A stretch of DNA of 64,000 bases. Origin: OCS116 sp051531935 (GTDB taxonomy: Bacteria > Pseudomonadota > Alphaproteobacteria > Rhizobiales > OSC116). Location: contig JAOPTR010000002.1 of the NCBI GenBank assembly GCA_051531935.1, forward strand, positions 372,001 to 436,000, in the 5' to 3' direction. This document shows positions 37,081-46,200 of this stretch, in pieces. How positions within the stretch are numbered: position 1 is the first letter of the stretch; each line of letters begins with the position of its first letter. The translations under genes were made by a program, and so were the position numbers. The notes under the pieces were generated by a model, which searched no databases, had not been told where the DNA came from, and saw nothing but the letters and a program-made list of their open reading frames with translations.

Positions 37081-37290
37081 TTAATAATGCGGTGGCGGCG
37101 CGTCATCTTGTGGTTGGTTTATATTACTCTCAGTATCCATAGCGGCCTGAATCTTGGCTTCCATAATCTTCATATAGTGCTTGATCGCTTCAAGCTCTTT
37201 ATGTTGGTTATATAATTCATCACCTAGCTCAGTAATTTCGATGGACTGATGAGCTACAATTTCTTGTAATTTTATGATTTCTTTTTCCAT
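37081..37290 (-). CDS. slyX: SlyX family protein
   Basis: The 69-residue protein is almost entirely a coiled coil (about 1-50: EKEIIKLQEIVAHQSIEITE, with heptad hydrophobics) ending in DDAPPPHY; the PPPHY terminus is characteristic of SlyX. The role of SlyX is unknown. It lies downstream of the ABC importer genes but separated from them by a terminator. Confidence 0.88.
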   Translation of the reverse strand: MEKEIIKLQEIVAHQSIEITELGDELYNQHKELEAIKHYMKIMEAKIQAAMDTESNINQPQDDAPPPHY

Positions 37291-37334
37291 AGTGGTGGAT
37301 TACATCAATTCTATCTAAACCGCAAGCCTCACGT

Positions 37335-37363
37335 AAAAAGAGCGCCCATTAGAGCGCTCTTTT
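37335..37363 (-). terminator. Intrinsic terminator after the ABC importer operon
   Basis: AAAAGAGCGC / GCGCTCTTTT stem with an 8-base loop, 23 bases after the last ABC gene. Its T-run is on the minus strand. Confidence 0.9.
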
Positions 37364-37385
37364 CAATTTGTTTTACATGTCATTG

Positions 37386-38096
37386 TTAAATAGCTAAATA
37401 TTCTTCTCTTAGCTCTTTATTGTCTAACACTTCTTTGGCTGTGCCTCTAAATGCAACTTCGCCTGTATCTAAGATAATGGCGCTATCGGCTAGTTTAAGG
37501 GCAGCAACAGCATTTTGTTCAACAATAATTGTTGTGATGCCAATTTTCTTAACTTCTTGTAAAATGGCTTCAATTTCATGCACAATAACAGGTGCTAAAC
37601 CTTCATAAGGTTCGTCCAACAAAAGTAATTTAACATCTCTTGCCAACGCCCTAGCCACAGCTAACATTTGCTGTTCGCCACCAGACATAGAAGTCGCATC
37701 TTGTTTGCGACGTTCAGCAAGGCGTGGAAAATGCTCATAAATGCGGTCAATTTCCCAACCTTTTGTGGGGGCAACCTGCGCAATTATCAAATTTTCTTCA
37801 ACCGTTAGGCCTGGGATAATGCGTCTATCTTCCGGCACCAATTGAACGCCAGCTTGCGCGGCTTCATGGGCTTTCATTTTATGTAGAGCTTCACCATTTA
37901 GGAAAATTTCGCCAGATCTTAATTTTGGATCAAGCGCACGCGCCAGGGTTTTTAATGTTGTGGTTTTACCCGCACCATTACGCCCAAGTAACGCAACAAT
38001 TTCACCTTCTTTAAGATCAAATGAAACACCTTGTACGATATAGCTTTCGCCATAATAAGCATGGATGTCTTTAACTGAGAAAAACGTATCACTCAT
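37386..38096 (-). CDS. Branched-chain amino acid-type ABC transporter ATP-binding protein (LivF-like)
   Basis: The 236-residue ATPase has Walker A GRNGAGKTTT, Q-loop region GVQLVPEDRRIIPGLTVEEN, signature MSGGEQQMLAVARAL and Walker B KLLLLDEPYEGLAP. The DRRIIPGLTVEENL segment is typical of LivF-type subunits. It pairs with the LivG-like ATPase, overlapping its stop by 4 bases, and is the last gene of a five-gene importer operon. Confidence 0.95.
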   Translation of the reverse strand: MSDTFFSVKDIHAYYGESYIVQGVSFDLKEGEIVALLGRNGAGKTTTLKTLARALDPKLRSGEIFLNGEALHKMKAHEAAQAGVQLVPEDRRIIPGLTVEENLIIAQVAPTKGWEIDRIYEHFPRLAERRKQDATSMSGGEQQMLAVARALARDVKLLLLDEPYEGLAPVIVHEIEAILQEVKKIGITTIIVEQNAVAALKLADSAIILDTGEVAFRGTAKEVLDNKELREEYLAI

Positions 38097-38866
38097 TCTT
38101 GTTCCTCCCCAAGATAGGCTTCGATTACTTTTGGATTACCTTTAACTTCATCAGGCGTGCCTTCGGCAATAATTGTACCTTGTGCTAAAACCGAAATGGT
38201 TTCGGACAAAGCGAACACAACGTTCATATCATGTTCAACAATCACCATAGTCATGCCACGATCAGCAATTTTACGCAGAAGCAAAATTGTCTGTTCTGTC
38301 TCATGGCGCGCCATGCCAGCAGTTGGCTCATCGAGCAACAGCATTTTTGGCCTATGCGCTAAGCAAATAGCTAGCTCTAAGCGGCGTTTATCACCACGTG
38401 ATAAGAAACGAGCTTCTTTTTGCATCACATCTTGGAGGCCAACTTCTTCAAGTGTTTCCTCCGCAAAGCTTTCAATAGCTTGACTGCCTGTTTTTTGAAA
38501 CATGTTCATTTTAAAGGAACCGTCTCTTGCTGCCAAAGCTGGAATGCAAACATTTTTAATCAATGTCATTTCAGGAAAAATAGCAGGTGTTTGGAACACT
38601 TTTGCCAATCCCAATTGATTAATTTGATGCGGCTTTAAATCAAGCATCGGCGTATCATCAAACACCACACTACCATGGCTAGGTGTAATCATTCCTGTGA
38701 TTACATTTAGCAAAGTCGATTTACCAGCACCGTTAGGGCCAATAAGTGAGTGAATGGTGTTATGCTTTACCTTTAAGTTCACATCATTTAGCGCCTGTAG
38801 GCCACCAAAGTTTTTGGAAACTTGATAACAATCAAGCATAACGTCAGAGTTAAAATCTTTAGACAT
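38093..38866 (-). CDS. Branched-chain amino acid-type ABC transporter ATP-binding protein (LivG-like)
   Basis: The 257-residue ATPase starts at 38866 (MSKDFNSDVMLDCYQVSKNF), where GGGAAGGGG is a strong ribosome site; a frame to 38896 would run into livM. It has Walker A GPNGAGKSTLLNVITG, signature LSRGDKRRLELAICLA (serine-rich first position varied to LSRGD) and Walker B MLLLDEPTAGM. The C-terminal EVKGNPKVIEAYLGEEQE is typical of LivG. The ABC signature reads LSRGD rather than LSGG(E/Q), seen in some members of this family. Confidence 0.93.
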   Translation of the reverse strand: MSKDFNSDVMLDCYQVSKNFGGLQALNDVNLKVKHNTIHSLIGPNGAGKSTLLNVITGMITPSHGSVVFDDTPMLDLKPHQINQLGLAKVFQTPAIFPEMTLIKNVCIPALAARDGSFKMNMFQKTGSQAIESFAEETLEEVGLQDVMQKEARFLSRGDKRRLELAICLAHRPKMLLLDEPTAGMARHETEQTILLLRKIADRGMTMVIVEHDMNVVFALSETISVLAQGTIIAEGTPDEVKGNPKVIEAYLGEEQE

Positions 38867-38867
38867 A

Positions 38868-39863
38868 TTAATTCCCCTTCCCGTCGGTGGAGGCATCAGC
38901 CTGTTTACCCGAAATCTTTTTGTAAATCAGTTTGATACCGTCAGTGAACCCACCTGGTAAGAAAATTACGATTGCCATAAAGATTAAACCAAGAACCAAT
39001 AACCATTCTTCACCCAAAGGCACAGAAAGAACGTTCTCGAAATACAGCATAAACGAAGCACCTAGAATTGGTCCAATCAAAGTACCAACACCGCCCATTA
39101 CAGACATAAGTACTAGGTTGCCCGATGTAGACCAACGTAGATACTCAGTACCTACATATGGCTCATACACAACCATTAAGCTACCTGCTACAGAGGCATA
39201 AACAGCCGAGATAACAAATGCGCCCAATTTATACTTTTGTACGTCAATGCCTGTATATTCTAACCGCTCTTGGTTAGATTTTATGGCTTTCAAAATTAGT
39301 CCAAATGGCGATGCACTAATGCGGCGCGCAATATAATAACCAAAAATCAAGACCAAAGCAGTTACATAAAAGATTGTATCACCGCGCATTTCAATACCTA
39401 GAAGAACAGGTATCATATCTGGCAATGTGAGACCATTTTCTCCGCCTGTAAAGCTACCAAAGGTAGATAAAGCAGATGAATGTAACATTTCACCAAAAGC
39501 CAATGTCAAAATCGAGAAGTAAATACCCGATTTTTTGAGCGTTAAATAGCCAATTGCTACAGAAGCTAATGTGCCTACTATCACCGCAACAATCATTGCC
39601 GGAATAATTTCAGGTGAAAAATGTTTGAACATTAAGCCTGTTGCATATGCAGATACACCAAAGAATATGGCATGTCCAAATGATAGATAACCTGTAAAGC
39701 CAAGCAATATATCAAAGCCCAAAGCAAATAGTGCCCAAATCATGATTTTAGTTGCAAGACCGCCATAGCCGCCAATCCAAGGAAACCAGAATGGCACAGT
39801 TAAAATCACCAATGCAAATACTGTCAGAGGGAATTTTTTTAAGATAGAAATTAAACTGTTCAT
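38868..39863 (-). CDS. Branched-chain amino acid-type ABC transporter permease (LivM-like)
   Basis: The 331-residue permease has about nine membrane segments and the LivM core FDILLGFTGYLSFGHAIFFG and VMGGVGTLIGPILGASFML. A stretch RISASPFGLILKAIKSNQER is the cytoplasmic coupling loop that contacts the ATPase. It starts in a TAATG overlap with livH and is followed at once by the LivG-like gene. Confidence 0.95.
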   Translation of the reverse strand: MNSLISILKKFPLTVFALVILTVPFWFPWIGGYGGLATKIMIWALFALGFDILLGFTGYLSFGHAIFFGVSAYATGLMFKHFSPEIIPAMIVAVIVGTLASVAIGYLTLKKSGIYFSILTLAFGEMLHSSALSTFGSFTGGENGLTLPDMIPVLLGIEMRGDTIFYVTALVLIFGYYIARRISASPFGLILKAIKSNQERLEYTGIDVQKYKLGAFVISAVYASVAGSLMVVYEPYVGTEYLRWSTSGNLVLMSVMGGVGTLIGPILGASFMLYFENVLSVPLGEEWLLVLGLIFMAIVIFLPGGFTDGIKLIYKKISGKQADASTDGKGN

Positions 39864-40750
39864 TATTCCATCAATCCTTTTTTACCCATTAATCCACGTG
39901 GGCGAACCAATAAGATCACAACCGCGAGAAGATAAATTATAATTTGCTGAATTTCAGCATATTTGGCTGTAAAGCTAAGCGCCATACCCATGATAATACT
40001 TGCCAGAACAGCACCAGGAAGAGACCCCATGCCCCCGACAACCACGACCAAGAAGGATGGTATGAGCAATTTCATACCCAATTCAGGTTCCACCTGTGTA
40101 ATTGGACCACCGAACAACCCTGCGACAGCGGCAATTACCGCACCGATACCAAACACAATGGTAAAGCGACGGGTGATGTTTACGCCCAAATATGCAAGCA
40201 TTTGGCTATCGCGCATACCAGCACGAACAATCAAACCAAATTTTGTAAATTGTAATAGGATGAACAATGCACCAACTGTTGAGAAACTAACCACAACGAG
40301 TATGAGGCGCCATCTTGGATAAGCCACAAAACCTTCTAAGAAAGGTAGGTATTCGTGCAACTTAATAATACCACCACCCCATGATGGTTTGGCAAACGGC
40401 AAGTTGTTAGCACCATATATAGTTTTTAGAATCTCGCCGATCACAATGGCAAGGCCAAAGGTAACGAGAATTTGGTCGGTATGGGAGCGTTCGTAGAAAA
40501 ACCGAATAAGACCACGCTCGAGCGCAACACCAACTATGAATAGCAATATAGGCACTGCAACCAAGGCGGTACCAAAGCCAAAAGCATCGGAAATTACCAC
40601 TGCAAAATATGCACCTAACATGAAGAGCGCACCATGCGCAAAATTAACCACACCAAGCGTGCCAAAAATAAGTGTCAATCCTAATGCAATAAGCATATAG
40701 AGGGCACTAATTTGCAATCCGGTAAGTAGTTGTAAGAATAAATTATTCAC
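39863..40750 (-). CDS. Branched-chain amino acid-type ABC transporter permease (LivH-like)
   Basis: The 295-residue permease has about eight membrane segments, the LivH motifs LTLIFGTLGVVNFAHGALFM and VVVGGMGSLPGAVLASIIMG, and the coupling helix GLIVRAGMRDSQMLAYLGVN. It lies downstream of the binding-protein gene with an intrinsic terminator between, so its expression should be lower than that of the binding protein. Confidence 0.95.
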   Translation of the reverse strand: MNNLFLQLLTGLQISALYMLIALGLTLIFGTLGVVNFAHGALFMLGAYFAVVISDAFGFGTALVAVPILLFIVGVALERGLIRFFYERSHTDQILVTFGLAIVIGEILKTIYGANNLPFAKPSWGGGIIKLHEYLPFLEGFVAYPRWRLILVVVSFSTVGALFILLQFTKFGLIVRAGMRDSQMLAYLGVNITRRFTIVFGIGAVIAAVAGLFGGPITQVEPELGMKLLIPSFLVVVVGGMGSLPGAVLASIIMGMALSFTAKYAEIQQIIIYLLAVVILLVRPRGLMGKKGLME

Positions 40751-40803
40751 TGTCCACCTCTATCTTCAAAATCTGTGCGCCAGTTGCGCCAATTTAACGA
40801 AGA

Positions 40804-40846
40804 AAAATAAAAAAACGGCAACCAACTGGTTAAGAGGTGGTTGCCG
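40804..40846 (-). terminator. Attenuator-like terminator between binding-protein and permease genes
   Basis: CGGCAACCA / TGGTTGCCG (40816-40846) forms a 9-bp stem, followed on the minus strand by TTTTTTTATTTTT. It lies 26 bases after the binding-protein stop and 54 bases before the livH start, so partial read-through would set a high binding-protein to permease ratio. Confidence 0.8.
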
Positions 40847-40872
40847 CAACCGTTTAAAACCTAAGGTTTTAC

Positions 40873-42225
40873 TTATGCTGGCTCGTAAGGGCCAAGTTCG
40901 CCACCAAAGATGCTAGCATCATATGTAACTGTTTCACGTGCGGTTGTACCCACAACTTCAAGCAGATCAAATTCGCCAACTTTATCAGCAGGTGCTTTAC
41001 CTTTAACAACCAAAATATCTTTAAAGCACTGATGATCTTCAGCACGGTAAAGAGTTGAGCCGTTACCCATGCCGTCAAATTCAAAGCCTTCAAGAGCTTT
41101 AATAACTTCAGGTGGATAGAATGTACCAGCAGTTTCACAAGCATTTGCATATAGCAATGTTTGGCAATAACAAGTATGAGCAGCCATTGAAGGAGGGAAG
41201 CCATATTCAGCTTCAAACGCTTTAACGAACGCCACTGAACCTTCGTCTTGAAGAGACCAGTTCCAGTTTGTTGTACCAAGTACGCCTTGAATCTTAGATG
41301 AACCAGCACCTTGAGCCATTAGACGTGAGAATAGTGGAACAACAACTTCCATTGTTTTACCATTTTTCTGTAGTTCACGCATACCAAATTCAACTGATTG
41401 TGAAAGTGAATTCACCATGTCTTTACCGTAATGGTTAAGAACAAGTACGTCAGCATCAGATGCAAGTACTTCAGTTAGATATTGGCTAAAGTCAGGAGCG
41501 CCAACTGGTGTCATGATGTTGTTTACTGTAGTCCAACCTTGGCCTTCAGTACCACGTTTCATGGCGTCATGTTGTGTATGGCCCCAGCTATAATCAGATG
41601 TCAAATGGAACGCACGACGTTCTTTGCCATACTCATCAGCCAAGATTGGTGAAAGCGCAATACCAGTCATTTCAGCATTAAAGAAATGACGGAAGCCATA
41701 ACGGCGTTTGTCTTTACCAGTTGTGTCATTACTATGTGTAAGACCAGCCATAAAGATAATGCCCATTTCAGCAGCTAGATACTGTTGAGCAATCGCGATA
41801 CCAGATGATGAACCACCTGTAAGCATGATAATTTTATCACGTTCGATCATACGACGAGCAGATGTACGAGCAGCATCAGCTTTAGTTTGTGTATCACCTA
41901 CAACATAATCAACTTTTTTGCCTAGAACACCAGAACCAGTTAGTTTTGATGGCTTGAATGTATCAAGCATACCGCCGCCATTGTTCAAATGTTTAACAGC
42001 AAGTTTGTAAGCACGTAGTTCGTCAGCACCCTCATCGGCATAAGCGCCAGTTTGTGGTACGTTAAAACCAAGCATTACGCTATCACCTTCAACTGGGTAG
42101 TTACCAATTGCAGATTCAGCCCATGCATTTTTTGCATAGAACATCGGCGCTGTCATTGCAGCCGTGCCTAAGGCACCAGCTTTCAATATAGAACGGCGAG
42201 ATACAGTTTTTGAATTTTTCGTCAA
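40873..42225 (-). CDS. ABC transporter substrate-binding protein, Tat-exported
   Basis: The 450-residue periplasmic binding protein of the LivJ/amide-urea type has a twin-arginine signal (SRRSILKAGALG, Arg10-Arg11) with probable cleavage after Ala36 (NAWA-ES). The mature part starts VMLGFNVPQTGAYADEGADE and has the two-lobe leucine-binding fold. The start codon is TTG, chosen because GAGGGAGAA lies 8 bases before it and no other start fits the signal peptide. It heads the importer operon. The ligand is not determinable; Tat export suggests folding in the cytoplasm. CRUCIAL context genes (metabolic) are absent, so substrate stays open. Confidence 0.9.
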   Translation of the reverse strand: MTKNSKTVSRRSILKAGALGTAAMTAPMFYAKNAWAESAIGNYPVEGDSVMLGFNVPQTGAYADEGADELRAYKLAVKHLNNGGGMLDTFKPSKLTGSGVLGKKVDYVVGDTQTKADAARTSARRMIERDKIIMLTGGSSSGIAIAQQYLAAEMGIIFMAGLTHSNDTTGKDKRRYGFRHFFNAEMTGIALSPILADEYGKERRAFHLTSDYSWGHTQHDAMKRGTEGQGWTTVNNIMTPVGAPDFSQYLTEVLASDADVLVLNHYGKDMVNSLSQSVEFGMRELQKNGKTMEVVVPLFSRLMAQGAGSSKIQGVLGTTNWNWSLQDEGSVAFVKAFEAEYGFPPSMAAHTCYCQTLLYANACETAGTFYPPEVIKALEGFEFDGMGNGSTLYRAEDHQCFKDILVVKGKAPADKVGEFDLLEVVGTTARETVTYDASIFGGELGPYEPA

Positions 42226-42568
42226 GATAAATTCTCCCTCATTAATGATTTAAGAAAAGACCCATTTTCATAAGCCAATTCGAAATTTATAAAAAGATTG
42301 ATCCGATTGTTATTTTTAGTTTCAGACGCAATCTTTCTAATGTTGCAATAATCACCAAATAATTGCTAGGAAGTTATCGGACGTTGGTCTTATGTATAAT
42401 TTGGTTTTTATTTAACTTATTGATATTATTAGATAGACGCATACTGAACTAGTCCCAAACTATTACTTTGTCTAAGACTATAGTCCTAGGTTACTTTTGG
42501 GATAAAATATTTTAACAAATAGATATAGAAGTTTTTACGTCACTTACGAAGAATCAAGGGAGTTAGAA
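42226..42568. promoter_or_regulatory. 343-base divergent intergenic region between binding protein and NarL-type regulator
   Basis: This gap must hold promoters for both the minus-strand importer operon and the plus-strand regulator. On the regulator side, TAGTCC occurs twice (from 42451 and from 42481) and TCCCAAA (42453-42459) and TTTGGGA (42496-42502) form a dyad 50 bp wide just upstream of an AT-rich GGATAAAAT. CCTAGG is a small palindrome at 42485-42490. No clear -35/-10 pair or open frame was recognised. Confidence 0.35.
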
Positions 42569-43225
42569 ATGGTTAAAAAAGTTGTCATTGCCGACGATCA
42601 CCCACTATTTAGAGCTGCCCTAAGACAGGCCATCCGCAAAATTTCTACTAATGCCAAAATTATGGAAGTTAGTAGTTTAGGTGAGGCTTCTCAAATTTTG
42701 GCCTCAGAAGATAACATTAATCTACTACTGTTAGACATACACATGTCAGATAGCGATGGGTTTGCAGGGCTCATAATGTATAAACAAGCCTATCCGCTTA
42801 CCCCGATTGTTATTGTTTCTGCGAGTGAAGAACCTGATATTATTCGCAATGCAATTGAATTTGGCGCTTCTGGTTTTATTCCAAAATCAGCCAATTTGTC
42901 GGTAATTCGTGATGCGATTAACACAGTTTTTGAAGGCCAATCTTGGTGGCCCGAAGGTGAAGGCCTCAGTAACCTTGTTACAAATTCAAGCGCTTATATT
43001 AACGAGTCGTCAAGATTATTCTCTACGCTCACGCCCACTCAATCTAAAGTTTTTATGGCGATCAGCGAAGGCCTTTTAAATAAGCAGATTGCTTTTAAAA
43101 TGGACATATCGGAATCGACAATCAAAACACATATTACCGCAATATTTAAGAAGCTTAACATTAGCTCACGTACACAAGCCGTTATTTTTGCAAAAGATTT
43201 GGAAAAGTATACTAAGCAAGATTAA
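42569..43225 (+). CDS. NarL/FixJ-type response regulator (CrbR/ErdR-like)
   Basis: The 218-residue regulator has a receiver domain (acidic pair in VIADDHPLF, phosphoacceptor Asp56 in LLLDIHMSD, Lys in FIPKSA) and a C-terminal LuxR-type helix-turn-helix (LTPTQSKVFMAISEGLLNKQ, then IAFKMDISESTIKTHITAIF). It ends 3 bases from the convergent transporter-kinase gene. NarL-type regulators beside such kinases (CrbR, ErdR) control acetate and alcohol metabolism, so this is the likely partner. It has a good ribosome site (AGGGAG). Confidence 0.9.
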   Translation: MVKKVVIADDHPLFRAALRQAIRKISTNAKIMEVSSLGEASQILASEDNINLLLLDIHMSDSDGFAGLIMYKQAYPLTPIVIVSASEEPDIIRNAIEFGASGFIPKSANLSVIRDAINTVFEGQSWWPEGEGLSNLVTNSSAYINESSRLFSTLTPTQSKVFMAISEGLLNKQIAFKMDISESTIKTHITAIFKKLNISSRTQAVIFAKDLEKYTKQD

Positions 43226-43228
43226 TTG

Positions 43229-46200
43229 CTAAGTTGTAGATTTTTGTTGTTTAGCGCTCAGTAAAGCTGAGCGCAAAATTGCAGGGTCAATCGGTTTTTG
43301 TATCAATTGAAAACCAGCTGCAGCAATTTTATCATGTACAATGGATGTTTTATCAGCCGTCACAATATAACCTTTGAATGCCAGCCTATATTCATCACGT
43401 AGATGCTGCAAAAGTTCTAAGCCTGTTTCGTCATCTTCTAATTGGTAGTCGGCAAACACCACATCTACTTTTTCTAGCTGATCAATGATATTTATAGCTT
43501 GATTAAAGCCTTGGGCCGTTGACACTTCACAATTCCAACGTGTGAGAAGTTTTTCCATACCGTCCAAAATGGTTTTTTCATTATCCACGCACACTACATT
43601 CAAACCGTCTAATACGTTATCCTGAATCGAAGGCGCTTGATTGGTCACGGGTTTATATTCTTTGCCAGAAATAGGCACAGCCACCCGAAAAACAGAGCCT
43701 TTGCCAATCACTGAATTCACGCTAATTTCGCATTTAATGATTTTTGCAATCCGTTCGGTGATCGCCAAACCCAACCCGAGACCTTTTTCTTGACGCGTAG
43801 CAACATTATCAATACGTTTAAACTCTTGAAATACTTCAGATATATCGTCATTTTCAATGCCAATCCCAGTGTCCCAAACTTCGATAAGGATATGATCGTT
43901 GTGGCGACGGCATCCTAACAAAATGCGGCCATGGGGCGTATATCGAATGGCGTTCGATAAAAAATTCTGTAATATTGAATATAACAAACCAATGTCACTA
44001 AAAATCGTAACATTATTGGGCACCATACGTAGGCTTAAGCCCTTTTGAGCCGCAATTACCGAGAATTCTACATTAAGTGACGTCAGTAACTTATTGATGG
44101 GGAATACAGTGTTATCTGCGGCCACACCGCCCCCGTCTAATTTGGATATATCCAACAATGCATTCAACAACCGTTCAGATGATTTCAATGATTCTGAAAT
44201 ATTTTTAATGATTTCCTTGGTCTCTCCATCACTATCATCGGCAAAATCTTCTTCTAAAACAGATGTAAATAAACGAGCTGCGTTTAGCGGTTGTAATAAA
44301 TCATGGCTAGCTGCAGCCAAAAATCTGGTTTTACTTTTGGTGGCAGTTTCAGCTAGCTGCTTGGCTTCGCGTAATTGTTCTTCAACTTCTACCCTGTGTC
44401 CAATTTCTTGTAACAAATCACTATTAAGATGCGACAGTTCTTCTGTCCGTGTGTTCACGCGGCGCTCTAGATGTTCATGACTGTCTTTTAACTCTAGTTC
44501 CACTTTACGTCGATCGGTAATGTCTTGATAAATAGCGAAAAACCCTCCAACAACCCCTGCAAATTCAAATTGAGGTACATATGAAACTTGGACATGTCGC
44601 GTGCCAATAATTGGTCTAAAAATCTCCACGTCGAAAGTTTGCTTTTCTCCACCCAAGGCAAGTTCTATATGCGGCCTACGCAAATTATAGTCTTCAACCC
44701 CAAAAACTTGCTCAATAGATTTACCAATAATATCATCATTTAAAAAATTCCATGTGGCATGAAATGCCTTATTAGCAAATACAAGCTTCTGATTTTTATC
44801 AACAAATGATATAATTTCAGGCACATTGTCGGTATAAAATTGAATGCTTTCATCTTTGCGCTTTAGCTCGTTTTCAAAATCAACTAATTTTGTAATGTCG
44901 GTAAAACTAACCACGGTGCCGCCACCTGGCATTGGTGTCGAAAGAATTTGCAATATCGCGCCATCAGGTCGTGTGCGTGTCACACTGCGGGCAATGTTCT
45001 TTCTCCAGCTTTCCTTCCGCTGGGTAACTACCGCTTCCACATCCACATCGCCATATTCACCATTTTCGGCATTAAACCGTATTAAATCTGACGCTGGCCG
45101 TCCCACATACATGTAATCTTCGGCGTAACCTGCCATATCAACATATTTTTTATTCCATGCAATGATGTTGTGGGCGCCATCAATTACATATACGGCATGG
45201 CCGATATACTCTAAGGTCGTGCGCAAAATTTCTCTATTAAATGCAATTTCTTTACTGGTATCGCCCAGTAGATGAATAATGTCATCAATTTGTAAGTTTG
45301 TGCCTTTTAAAGCCGAACCCATAACTTTATGAGCTGATGATGCGCCAATGGCACGCGCAATCAACTCTTCAGTATACTGAATAGAATCTAGGTCAATTTT
45401 ATCGTTTAAGTGAATGATTCTATTGTATTTCTTTTGTAATCCAATTATGAAATCTTGTTTTTGATTATAACCCAATATTTTTGTCGAAAGGTTTTTTAAG
45501 TCCCAAACCTTCATCATCATGTCTTGAGATTCAATATGCGATGTTAGTGTTGGCTTTGGCCGATTGTCTACAAATGCAGCAGCTTGCATGCTATCCAGCA
45601 TACTCGGTGATGCTTTAAGTGAAAAGTATATGTAGCACGCAATATTGATGAATAGGCTCATGACAACGCCATGGGTGAGGCTATCACCAAAATCCAAACC
45701 AAATAGAGATTGAGGTTTCAGCCAATCAAAACCAAACAAACCATATTGTGCGATGCTGTTATTTATGAAATCTAAATCCAAACTCGGTAGCAATAGAGTG
45801 TAGAACCAAGTTAAAAACCCTAAAACCAACCCAATTGTCACGCCATTTCGATGGCCTCTACGCCACGTAATGGCGCCAATTACCGCGGGCGCGAACTGGA
45901 TGGCGGCCGCGAACGAAATCAACCCAATATTGGCCAACATTTCCGATGTGGAAGAACGATAATAAGCATATGCCATCAACATCATCACTACAATGGCACC
46001 GCGCCTGATGTTTATCAGCCATTTACTGAAATCATTATCATCCATATTAATAATGTTAAAACGCACCACAAGCGGCATGATTATGTCATTACTGACCATT
46101 GTACTAAGCGTTATTGAAGCCACAATTACCATGCCCGTCGCTGCGGAAAAGCCACCCAAAAACACCAATACGGCGAGCGTGTTTTTATCATTGATTATAG

